A DNA stretch of 64,000 nucleotides, taken from positions 2,976,001 to 3,040,000 of the forward strand of contig CAXXIY010000002.1 in NCBI GenBank assembly GCA_963675995.2, in the 5' to 3' direction. The notes beneath the pieces were generated by a model. It had not been told where the DNA came from and searched no databases. It saw nothing but the letters and a program-made list of their open reading frames with translations. Source of the DNA: JAAFHB01 sp963675995. GTDB lineage: Bacteria > Bacteroidota > Bacteroidia > Bacteroidales > Prolixibacteraceae. Below are positions 44,214 through 52,776 of the stretch, in pieces (position 1 is the stretch's first letter; each line of letters begins with the position of its first letter). The translations under genes were made by a program, and so were the position numbers.

Positions 44214-44438
44214 AATTTATCCGCTATTATATTTATAAAAACAGGGTTCGTGGCAATAGGGTTGATATTCGAAAGATTGTTAATACCTTATTTTATTGTT
44301 TCAATTAACATGATAAGGGTCGTTACACAAAGAATTTCTCAATTCGATAAAGTGTGGATTCAGGAATCTAAAAACTTCGATTATCTAAAAACCCCAACCA
44401 AAAATGGTCCTCCATCTTCAAATACTTCGTTAAAATTC

Positions 44439-44468
44439 TTGACTGTATCCAAGTAAATCTTACTTTTG
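44439..44468 (+). promoter_or_regulatory. Complete Bacteroidota promoter of the Gfo/Idh-DUF1080 operon
   Basis: TTG at 44439-44441 (in TTCTTG) and TACTTTTG at 44461-44468 are separated by 19 bases, the best -33/-7 pair seen in the window. It leaves a leader of about 35 bases before the ATG at 44510. The preceding 220 bases show no gene. Confidence 0.65.
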
Positions 44469-44509
44469 TTCCACATTATTCGAATTCCCAAACAATTCAA
44501 TCAAATAAT

Positions 44510-45781
44510 ATGGATAAGAAATCACCAAATCGCAGAACGTTCCTCAAAACTACGGTAGCTGCTGCTGCCGGAATGATGATTATTCCCCGTCATGTATTAG
44601 GAGGTCCGGGCTTTATAGCTCCTAGTGACCAGCTTACAAAAGCCATTATCGGAACTGGTGGAATGGGGCGTGGACACATCTCCTATGAAGGGACAAAAGT
44701 CGTTGCAATTTGCGACGTCGACCGTAAACATATTGAGTTAGCTCAATCAATGATTCCTAACTCTGTTAAAACATTCCATGATTATCGTGAACTTTTACTT
44801 CTACCTGAAATTGATATCGTCCATATCGCCACTCCTCCGCACTGGCATGGCTTAATGGCCATTGAAGCCGCCCGCGCCGGAAAAGATATCTGGTGCGAAA
44901 AACCGATGACCAGAACCATTGGTGAAGGGAAGAGAGTTGTTGAAGAGGTCAATAAGCACGGGCGGATGTTCCGTTTAAACACCTGGTTCAGGTTTAAAGA
45001 CAATTTTTATGGTCTTGGAACAGAAGTCAAACCTTTGAAGAAAGTGATTGACAGTGGTATTCTTGGATGGCCATTGAAAGTAACCGTAAGTGGAAATACA
45101 GGATTTGACTGGAAATTCTACTGGCGCGGTGAAACCAATCTTACCCCTCAACCGGTTCCTGAAGAGCTGGATTACGATTTCTGGCTAGGTCCCGCACCCC
45201 ACCGTCCCTATAATGTTGAGCGCGTTCATGCTAAATTCCGCGGGTACTGGGATTACGATGGCGGTGGTCTTGGTGACATGGGTCAACATTACCTCGATCC
45301 GGTTCAATATCTGTTAGGAAAAGACAATGACAGCCCAATAAAAATCGAAGTTGATGCTCCCCAACAACACGAAGACGCAGTAGGGAGCTGGCGCAGGGTT
45401 GAATATACCTATGCCGACGGGTGTAAAATCATTCTTGATGGTGAAAATAAAGATAAAGATGCGGCCTACATCGAAGGTCCTAATGGAAAGATCTTCAAAG
45501 GATTTGCTTCGGATATCCCTAAATTGCAACAATTTATAGAAACACTGGCGGACCCCGAACCACGTATTACGACATTCTCGGAATCGGTGAGAACACGTCA
45601 GAAATTTGCATTGAACGAAATGAACGGATACCGCTCATGTACATTGGTAAATTTGGGTATTCTGGCCGTTCGTCTGGGAAGAACACTCCATTTCGATCCG
45701 GTTAAGCAGGAGTTTATCAATGATGAAGATGCCAACCGGCTGATTTATCAACCCATGCGGGCGCCATGGACAACAATTTAA
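44510..45781 (+). CDS. Gfo/Idh/MocA family oxidoreductase, Tat-exported
   Basis: The 423-residue protein starts with a Tat signal (RRTFLKTTVAAAAGMMI, residues 8-24). The Rossmann loop is KAIIGTGGMGRGH, and WCEKPMTR near residue 129 is the family marker; NTWFRF and GGGLGDMGQHYLDP are typical of exported glycan-locus forms. It is followed after 24 bases by a HEAT-DUF1080 protein. In the described oxidise-eliminate-hydrate route for glycosides such an oxidoreductase makes the 3-keto form that DUF1080 enzymes then cleave; that these two genes do so together is inference. Confidence 0.9.
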   Translation: MDKKSPNRRTFLKTTVAAAAGMMIIPRHVLGGPGFIAPSDQLTKAIIGTGGMGRGHISYEGTKVVAICDVDRKHIELAQSMIPNSVKTFHDYRELLLLPEIDIVHIATPPHWHGLMAIEAARAGKDIWCEKPMTRTIGEGKRVVEEVNKHGRMFRLNTWFRFKDNFYGLGTEVKPLKKVIDSGILGWPLKVTVSGNTGFDWKFYWRGETNLTPQPVPEELDYDFWLGPAPHRPYNVERVHAKFRGYWDYDGGGLGDMGQHYLDPVQYLLGKDNDSPIKIEVDAPQQHEDAVGSWRRVEYTYADGCKIILDGENKDKDAAYIEGPNGKIFKGFASDIPKLQQFIETLADPEPRITTFSESVRTRQKFALNEMNGYRSCTLVNLGILAVRLGRTLHFDPVKQEFINDEDANRLIYQPMRAPWTTI

Positions 45782-45805
45782 TATTCAATTTAAAATAATA
45801 TATTC

Positions 45806-48800
45806 ATGCAAAAGATTTTAAATTCTTTACTGGTTGCGGTGTTTGCACTGTTACTGATCACACCATCACTAAATGGACAGGAAAACAGAACACTAGCCAC
45901 AAAAATTGCAGATCTGTTGGCACAAATGCCTGCAAATAACCTACAGCAGAGGGATAAATTGGCTGAAGAATTGATCTCACTGGGCGACGAAGGTTTTCAA
46001 AAATTAGCCGAAAAGATGGTTCCCTCCGGAAAAGGAGACAATTCGGCAGTTGTTTTCGCTTTAAATGGCTTAACAAGATATGTAAGCCAACCGGGCAAGG
46101 AGATCCAAAAAGCATTTGCTGAAAAAGCGTTCATTTCTGCACTCGATAAAGCTTCTTCTTCTGAGATAAAGGCATTTTTTATGCGGCAATTGAAATTAAT
46201 CGGAACAGACAAAGCTGTAAGTTCCGCAGCCTATTATCTGACAAACAACGAATTATGTGAGCCCGCAACTTTTATAATCACTTCTGTTGGCGGTGAGCTG
46301 GCAAAAAATGAATTATTGAAGGCTTTTCCAAAAGCAGAAGGTAACACTTTGGTGACCATTACACGTGCATTAGGAGAACTCCAGGCAAAAGCGGCCAACA
46401 GCCTTATATTAAAAAATATCAATTCAGAGAATCAAAATCTTAAAAAGGTTTCTCTGGCTGCAGTTGCAGCTTTAGGAGTTGCAGAATCATACCAGTCACT
46501 TTTGGCTGCGGCTCAAAAATCAGGATTCGTTTATGAGCCATCCAACGCAACGTCGGCCTTTATCACCTATGCTCAAAAGCTGGGAGAAACCGGAAATCTT
46601 CAACTTTGTGCAAAAGCATGCGATGAAATTATCACCATCTGCCAGTCACCAGCACAATTACATTCCAAATCCTCTGCATTGTCAATTTATACCACCTTTT
46701 TTGAAAAAGAGGCGCAGGCTAAACTGCTCAAATCATTCGACAACAATGATAAAGCTTTCAGATTTTCAATTTTGAACCTGGTTGCTAAAAGTAAACTGGC
46801 ACCAACCAAAGAGTGGATAGCCAAGGCAAAAAAAGCTCAACCTGAAGAAAAATCAGAAATCATTACCATGCTGGGTAAGAAAGGTGATCTTACTGCTGCT
46901 GAATTTATTCAGAAACAACTGGCAAATCAATCTCCGTTAGTAAGTGAAGCGGCCATTACTGCATTTGCAAAACTTAAAGGGAAAGAGGCGATTGGAGAGA
47001 TCGCATTACTATTAAAGAAGGGCATTGAGCCTGAATATTCGGCCAAATGTCTTATGTCTTTGGTAGATGAAAAAGGTCTTGACCCGATTGCGGCGATTCT
47101 TGAAAGTGCACCTGAAAACTGCAAAAGTGAAGTCATTTCAATTATTGGAGCTAAATCGGGAAAACGTTTCATTAACCAGATTTTTAACTATACATCCAGT
47201 ACTAATCCTGTAATTCAATCTGCAGCCTTTGCTGCATTGAAAAATACTGTCTCTTCAAACGACACAGAACGGTTGCTCAAGCTCCTTTTTGCGACAGATG
47301 ACATCGTGAAAATAAAAAATGTTCAGGAAGCAATGGTAAATGCAGTGTCTGATATTAAAGGCGAAACTGCACAGACAGCTCCTCTTCTTGCACAATTGGG
47401 GAATGCCCCAAAGAAGGGAAGAATCCTGGAAGTATTGCCCCGATTAGGAGGAAAAGAAGCATTGAAAGCTGTTACCAGCTTCATCGGATCATCAGATTCG
47501 GAAGTGAGTACTGCTGCCGTTAATGCTTTGATTAATTGGAAAGACGATTCTGCATCTGCTCCACTTTTCGAAATATGTAAAACTTCAACCGGCGAAAAAC
47601 AATCCAATGTAATTAAAGGATTTATTCGTCAGATTAAAGGCTCTTCACTACCCGATGACCAAAAATTACTTCAGTATCGCAAAGTGATGTCCATTGCAAC
47701 TGACACAAAGGATAAAATCCTAATTATTAAATCAATAGGTCAAGTAAAAACTTTCCTTGCCCTGGTTACTACGGCCTCTTTTCTAGACAATGCGGATCTA
47801 ATGGAAGAAGCGGCACAATCGGTAATGTCAATCGCATTGCCATCCGGAGGACAGAAAGGGTTATCGGGGATCGTTGTCCGTGATGCCCTTACCAGAACAT
47901 TAAACCATTTGTCCGGAAGCGAAAGCGAATATGACAAAACCAAGATCCGCAACTACCTGGCCGAGATGTCCTACGAAGATGGTCTTGTACCCATGTTCAA
48001 TGGAAAAGATTTAACCGGATGGCAGGGATTGGTTGGAAATCCGGTCACAAGGGGAAAGATGGATCCGAAAGAACTGGCTAAGAAACAACTTGAGGCTAAT
48101 CTTAAATCGACCACTAACTGGTCTGTAAAAGACGGGTGTATCGTATTCAACGGATCTGGAGATAATCTTTGCTCGATCAAAAAGTATGGTGACTTTGAAA
48201 TGGTTGTGGATTGGAGAATCACAAAAAAAGGCGACAGTGGTATTTATCTGAGGGGATCTCCTCAGGTTCAGATCTGGGATACCTCTCGGGTTGAGGTAGG
48301 TGCGCAGGTTGGATCAGGAGGTCTTTACAATAATCAGAAGAACCCAAAGAATCCATCAAAAGTTGCGGATAACCCTGTAGGTGACTGGAATACTTTCAGA
48401 ATAAAAATGATCGGTGATAAAGTGACAGTATATCTGAATGGAGAATTGATCGTTGATAATGTTGTCCTGGAAAATTACTGGGATCGTTCTATCCCAATTT
48501 TCCCAAAAGAATCAATTGAATTACAGGCACATGGAACTGATCTTGCGTTCCGGGATATTTATGTCCAGGAATTAAATAATACCGCATATACGCCTCCGGA
48601 GGATGAAGTAAAAGAAGGATTTAAACCTTTATTCAACGGGATAAATTTTGATGGATGGACAGGAAACCTGATTGATTATCATGTTGAAAACGGAGAAATT
48701 GTTCTTCATGTCGACAATGGACCTTCACATGGAAATATCTTTACAGCTGATGAATACAGCGATTTTATTTATCGCTTTGAATTTCAATTGACTCCGGCTG

Positions 48801-49201
48801 CCAACAATGGAATTGGTATTCGGGCTCCCCTTAAAGGAGATGCAGCTTACGAGGGTATGGAGATCCAGGTTCTTGACAATGAAGATCCTGTTTATTCCGC
48901 ACTTCAACCTTATCAGTATCATGGATCAGTCTATGGTATAATCCCCGCCAAACGTGGATATCTAAAGCCTGTCGGTCAATGGAACTACGAGGAAATAGTC
49001 GCGAAAGGGACACATATCAAGGTGACACTTAATGGAACTGTGATTCTTGACGGCGATATCAAGGAAGCCGCTAAAAACGGTCCGTCAGATCACAAACCAC
49101 ATCCAGGCCTATTTCGTGAAAAGGGGCATATTGGTTTTCTTGGACATGGTTCAGTTGTTAAATTTAAAAATATCAGGTTGAAAGATCTAAGCAAAAAATA
49201 A
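45806..49201 (+). CDS. HEAT-repeat protein with two C-terminal DUF1080 domains
   Basis: The 1131-residue product has a signal peptide (residues 1-25, LLVAVFALLLITPSLNGQ). Residues about 30-720 are helical HEAT-like repeats with regular ALxxLK/AAxxAL units. Two DUF1080 (3-keto-disaccharide hydrolase, beta-sandwich) domains follow: one from about 725 (LVPMFNGKDLTGWQ, DSGIYLRGSPQVQIWD) and one from about 940 (FKPLFNGINFDGWTG, GIGIRAPLKGDAAYEGMEIQVLD). Many DUF1080 proteins have one domain; the HEAT platform plus two copies suggests multi-site binding. It is probably periplasmic and co-transcribed with the oxidoreductase. Confidence 0.9.
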   Translation: MQKILNSLLVAVFALLLITPSLNGQENRTLATKIADLLAQMPANNLQQRDKLAEELISLGDEGFQKLAEKMVPSGKGDNSAVVFALNGLTRYVSQPGKEIQKAFAEKAFISALDKASSSEIKAFFMRQLKLIGTDKAVSSAAYYLTNNELCEPATFIITSVGGELAKNELLKAFPKAEGNTLVTITRALGELQAKAANSLILKNINSENQNLKKVSLAAVAALGVAESYQSLLAAAQKSGFVYEPSNATSAFITYAQKLGETGNLQLCAKACDEIITICQSPAQLHSKSSALSIYTTFFEKEAQAKLLKSFDNNDKAFRFSILNLVAKSKLAPTKEWIAKAKKAQPEEKSEIITMLGKKGDLTAAEFIQKQLANQSPLVSEAAITAFAKLKGKEAIGEIALLLKKGIEPEYSAKCLMSLVDEKGLDPIAAILESAPENCKSEVISIIGAKSGKRFINQIFNYTSSTNPVIQSAAFAALKNTVSSNDTERLLKLLFATDDIVKIKNVQEAMVNAVSDIKGETAQTAPLLAQLGNAPKKGRILEVLPRLGGKEALKAVTSFIGSSDSEVSTAAVNALINWKDDSASAPLFEICKTSTGEKQSNVIKGFIRQIKGSSLPDDQKLLQYRKVMSIATDTKDKILIIKSIGQVKTFLALVTTASFLDNADLMEEAAQSVMSIALPSGGQKGLSGIVVRDALTRTLNHLSGSESEYDKTKIRNYLAEMSYEDGLVPMFNGKDLTGWQGLVGNPVTRGKMDPKELAKKQLEANLKSTTNWSVKDGCIVFNGSGDNLCSIKKYGDFEMVVDWRITKKGDSGIYLRGSPQVQIWDTSRVEVGAQVGSGGLYNNQKNPKNPSKVADNPVGDWNTFRIKMIGDKVTVYLNGELIVDNVVLENYWDRSIPIFPKESIELQAHGTDLAFRDIYVQELNNTAYTPPEDEVKEGFKPLFNGINFDGWTGNLIDYHVENGEIVLHVDNGPSHGNIFTADEYSDFIYRFEFQLTPAANNGIGIRAPLKGDAAYEGMEIQVLDNEDPVYSALQPYQYHGSVYGIIPAKRGYLKPVGQWNYEEIVAKGTHIKVTLNGTVILDGDIKEAAKNGPSDHKPHPGLFREKGHIGFLGHGSVVKFKNIRLKDLSKK

Positions 49202-49254
49202 AATTGTTGACATTATTTCACTGATTGAGAATCCATTATTTTAGAAAAGATCGA

Positions 49255-49298
49255 TTAAGCCACTCTGCTCAGTTTAAACTACTGAAAGAGTGGCTTAA
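49255..49298 (+). terminator. Hairpin terminator after the DUF1080 gene
   Basis: TTAAGCCACTCT pairs perfectly (12 bp) with AGAGTGGCTTAA at 49287-49298 over a 20-base loop, 53 bases after the stop codon and followed by TTTGG. Confidence 0.8.
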
Positions 49299-49345
49299 TT
49301 TGGTAGAATACCATCAGGATCTCTAACTTACAACATAACAGATTT

Positions 49346-50455
49346 ATGACTACTACAAATCTTTCAGGGCAGGATCAAGGCAGGATGTTCTCGATTGACT
49401 TTTTCAGGGGATTTACGATGTTTATGCTCATCGGTGAGTTCTCCGGCTTTTTTGGGACACTGGTAAATCCCTCGTTTGATGGAACCATTATCTCATTTAT
49501 TGGAAGGCAATTGGAACATGCCGAATGGACAGGGCTCCATTTCTGGGATTTAATTCAGCCATTTTTCATGTTTATTGTTGGAGTTGCAATGCCATTTTCG
49601 ATGACCAGGAGATGGAACAGAGGAGATAGTTGGAATACTACACTTCGTCATGCAGCAACACGATCCATCTTACTTTTGCTCCTTGGATGGGCACTTTATT
49701 GCATTGGTCCCGGGAAGATTACCTTCCGTTTCACGAATGTCCTTGCCCAACTTTCAGTCACCTATTTTATTGCGTTCTTGTTAATGCAAAAAGCGGTTAA
49801 ATGGCAGATTCTGGTTTCATTCTTATTGATCCTTGTTTCCGGTTTACTCTACAGGTTTTGGAACATTGATGGATTTAATCAGCCTTTTACCCCGGATCAT
49901 AATTTTGGATCATGGTTTGATCTCGCATTCTTTGGAAGTCCCGGGGGCGGACATTGGGTTGCATTCAATGCCATTCCTACTACCGCCCATACCATTTGGG
50001 GAGTCATTGCCGGAATGATTCTCATGAACGACTGGACTTCCCGAAAAAAGATTCAAACCATGTTCATAGCAGGAATGATTGGCGTCGTCATCGGATATAG
50101 TTTGGATCCATTTATTCCGATTATCAAGCACATCTGCACCGCATCATTCGTAATCGTAAGCGGCGGCTGGTGCTTTATTGCAATGGCACTCTCTTATTGG
50201 TTGATTGATGTATTGAATTTTAAAAAATTCACATTGATCTTCGCAATTGTTGGGATGAATCCATTGTTTATTTACCTATTTGCCCATACCGGCGGGAATA
50301 ACTGGATTGAGGCGATTGCAAAACCATTTATTAATGCCATTTTTGGACCTTTCGGTGAATTGGTAAGTCACATGGCGTTGACAGCCTCAGTTTGGGCCGG
50401 ACTTTGGGGAATCTGCTATTTCCTCTATAAACATAAAGTATTTATTAAATTGTAG
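49346..50455 (+). CDS. NagX/DUF5009-type membrane acyltransferase
   Basis: The 369-residue protein has about ten membrane helices and the family opening RMFSIDFFRGFTMFMLIG, followed by HAEWTGLHFWDLIQPFFMFIVGVAMPFSM. It belongs to the DUF5009/heparan-alpha-glucosaminide N-acetyltransferase-like group, called NagX when it sits in N-acetylglucosamine loci. The His in the HFWD-type segment matches the position used for acetyl transfer in the human relative. Placed a few genes before a GH20 hexosaminidase, it probably acts on amino sugars. Confidence 0.85.
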   Translation: MTTTNLSGQDQGRMFSIDFFRGFTMFMLIGEFSGFFGTLVNPSFDGTIISFIGRQLEHAEWTGLHFWDLIQPFFMFIVGVAMPFSMTRRWNRGDSWNTTLRHAATRSILLLLLGWALYCIGPGKITFRFTNVLAQLSVTYFIAFLLMQKAVKWQILVSFLLILVSGLLYRFWNIDGFNQPFTPDHNFGSWFDLAFFGSPGGGHWVAFNAIPTTAHTIWGVIAGMILMNDWTSRKKIQTMFIAGMIGVVIGYSLDPFIPIIKHICTASFVIVSGGWCFIAMALSYWLIDVLNFKKFTLIFAIVGMNPLFIYLFAHTGGNNWIEAIAKPFINAIFGPFGELVSHMALTASVWAGLWGICYFLYKHKVFIKL

Positions 50456-50477
50456 TTCGAATCGGGTGAAACAAAGA

Positions 50478-51365
50478 ATGAAGAAAATCGGGACAAACCT
50501 TTTGAAGTTAGGGGTCTCTGTCGCTGCAATCTGGTGGGTATTGTCAAAAATCTCTTTCAAGGAGGTAATCAGCGTTTTCACTTCGGCAAATGGTTATTAC
50601 CTTTTCGGAGCTTTCGTATTTTTGGTAGTATCGTTTGTTTTATCTGCATTCCGTCAGAATCTCTCATTCCGAAACACAGGGGCCGATCTTACTCAGATTC
50701 TGAATATCAAACTCTTCTGGCTCGGAATGTTCTACAACTTATTTTTACCCGGCGGTATTGGCGGCGATGGTTACAAAGTTTATCTGGTTAGTAAATATCG
50801 GAAGACCAGCATTAAAAAGAATATCGGAACGATGCTGGTGAACAGGATATCAGGACTTGTAGCGGTTGGAGTAATCACTGTCGCCTTATACTATCTTTCA
50901 GGACTTCATATTGCTTATGGAAAAGCAGCGTGGATTGGCATTCCGCTTGTTTATCTATTTTATCTGGTCGTCCTGAAATATTTTTTTAAAAGTTTTCTGA
51001 ATATTCATGCCGGATTATTCTGGTGGTCGCTTGCCCTGCAAATGATGCAATTTGTATCGGCCCTCTTTATCCTTTATGCTTTTCATCAATCCTCCGATCT
51101 GTTTGACTATCTCTTTCTATTTTTTGTTTCGGCCATTGCAACAGCACTTCCAATCACAATTGGGGGAATTGGAGCCCGAGAAATGGTTTTTCTTGTTGGC
51201 GCCAAAACACTGGGTCTTGACAATGAACTGTGTATTGCATTAAGTCTGATGTTCTTCCTTATCTCGGCAATTATTTCACTCGGGGGATTATATTGGGTAT
51301 TCTTCCCTCCTTTCAGACGTGAACCAATTCCGGAACCATCAATCTCTGAAGAAAGTGTGCTTTAA
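50478..51365 (+). CDS. Lysylphosphatidylglycerol synthase TM-region-like (UPF0104) protein
   Basis: The 295-residue membrane protein has about eight helices and the UPF0104 blocks FRNTGADLTQILNIKLFWLGMFYNLFLPGGIGGDGYKVYLV and PITIGGIGAREMVF, split here only by normal loops. The family is the transmembrane half of MprF-type flippases; without the synthase domain it is thought to move or anchor lipids or lipid-linked glycans. A GTG at 50466 is an alternative start. It ends 2 bases before the symporter gene. Confidence 0.82.
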   Translation: MKKIGTNLLKLGVSVAAIWWVLSKISFKEVISVFTSANGYYLFGAFVFLVVSFVLSAFRQNLSFRNTGADLTQILNIKLFWLGMFYNLFLPGGIGGDGYKVYLVSKYRKTSIKKNIGTMLVNRISGLVAVGVITVALYYLSGLHIAYGKAAWIGIPLVYLFYLVVLKYFFKSFLNIHAGLFWWSLALQMMQFVSALFILYAFHQSSDLFDYLFLFFVSAIATALPITIGGIGAREMVFLVGAKTLGLDNELCIALSLMFFLISAIISLGGLYWVFFPPFRREPIPEPSISEESVL

Positions 51366-51367
51366 AT

Positions 51368-52723
51368 ATGATAAAATATTTAATTATCATTTTATACGTC
51401 CTTTTCATGATCCTGGTCGGGATTTTTTCCTCCCGGAAAATCAGGTCTGAAAAGGATTACTTTGTAGCCGGGAAAAGGGGAAATCTATGGCAAATTACTG
51501 GATCGTTACTTGCGACCATTCTAGGCAGCTCTGCCATTCTTGGGACAGCAGATCTGGCCTTAACGCAAGGATGGGCGGCCGCATGGCTATTAATTTGCGC
51601 CTCTGCAGGACTTTTTATTTTAGTCCCGGTATCCAGGTTGGTCCGACGACAAGGGAAATATACGCTCCCGCAAATGATCGGAGATTTTTACGGATACGAA
51701 GCTAAAATGATCTCCTCGGTTATTATCTCAATCGCCTGGATTGGGATCATTGCAGCTCAGATTATCGGAGCAGCCAGGATTCTGACAGGGTTTACCGGAT
51801 TAGACTATACCCTTGGAGTTTGGGGTTCAGGTGCTGTTTTTATTTTTTACACCGTTATTGGTGGTCAGATATCAGTGTTAAAAACCGACCTTTATCAATC
51901 TTTTATTATCATTGGAGGGATACTGATCATAGCACTATTTATATTGTTTTCAGAACCGGTATCACCTCTGCAAATGACGTTACTCAGATTTCCTTTCAAT
52001 AAAGGATTTCACCCCTTTGATCTGGTGGTTATATTACTTACCTATTCAACTACTTTTATTGTTGGACCAGATATTTACTCCCGCATTTTTTGTGCTCAGA
52101 ATGAAAAGATTGCCAGAAAGAGTGTTTTATTAAGCGCAATCACTCTAATTCCATTTTCGTTATGCATCACCTTCCTTGGAGTGTTTTCATCATACAAATT
52201 TCCTGAAGTTCATGGACAAAATGGTTCCGCATTGATACCGGTAATGGTCAGCACGCTACCGGAATGGGGTGTCGGATTAATGGTCGCAGCGCTTTTGTCA
52301 GCTGTAATGTCCACAGGCTCTACCACTCTACTCACCTCTGCAACCATCATCAGTGATCCATTATCCAACGGACTTGAAAAACAACATTCGGTACGCAACA
52401 CAAAATTGATCATGCTGGTCTTAGGAACAATAAGTATTATCCTATCCCTTTATGTTCATTCAATTATCCAATCCCTGCTCATTGCATTGACAATTTTCTC
52501 AGGTGCATTTATTATTCCGACAATTGCTGGTCTTTTAGGCTTTACTGCAAATATGATCCGAAGTAGCATGGCAATGATAACCGGAGGCTCAGTTGCCTTT
52601 ACAGGGAAGATTATTGCTTTAAATGGGGATAACAGGACCGGTAATCTAATCATCATTGCAGGTTTCGTATTGAACGGACTAATACTTTTTGTTGGAAACC
52701 ATAAGCCATTTAAAACCGAATGA
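51368..52723 (+). CDS. Sodium:solute symporter family protein
   Basis: The 451-residue protein has the SSF fold with about 12-13 helices: SSRKIRSEKDYFVAGKRGNLWQITGSLLATILGSSAILG at the start, GAARILTGFTGLDYTLGVWG, and the sodium-site region LLSAVMSTGSTTLLTSATII. Substrates of the family range from sugars to amino acids and sialic acid. Directly before a GH20 hexosaminidase and after NagX-like and lipid-moving proteins, a role in taking up an amino sugar is the best guess. Confidence 0.88.
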   Translation: MIKYLIIILYVLFMILVGIFSSRKIRSEKDYFVAGKRGNLWQITGSLLATILGSSAILGTADLALTQGWAAAWLLICASAGLFILVPVSRLVRRQGKYTLPQMIGDFYGYEAKMISSVIISIAWIGIIAAQIIGAARILTGFTGLDYTLGVWGSGAVFIFYTVIGGQISVLKTDLYQSFIIIGGILIIALFILFSEPVSPLQMTLLRFPFNKGFHPFDLVVILLTYSTTFIVGPDIYSRIFCAQNEKIARKSVLLSAITLIPFSLCITFLGVFSSYKFPEVHGQNGSALIPVMVSTLPEWGVGLMVAALLSAVMSTGSTTLLTSATIISDPLSNGLEKQHSVRNTKLIMLVLGTISIILSLYVHSIIQSLLIALTIFSGAFIIPTIAGLLGFTANMIRSSMAMITGGSVAFTGKIIALNGDNRTGNLIIIAGFVLNGLILFVGNHKPFKTE

Positions 52724-52740
52724 AGAAATTTTAATTTTCG

Positions 52741-52748
52741 TACTTTTG
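52741..52748 (+). promoter_or_regulatory. -7 element of the GH20 gene
   Basis: TACTTTTG fits TAnnTTTG, 28 bases before the ATG at 52777 and after the symporter stop, so the hexosaminidase can be made independently. Confidence 0.5.
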
Positions 52749-52776
52749 TGAGCCGGAAAATATAAAGCAAAAAAAA

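Noticed and set aside
44214..44438. Small plus-strand frame at 44250-44456
   Set aside because: No family likeness, no start context, and it runs into the promoter of the next operon.
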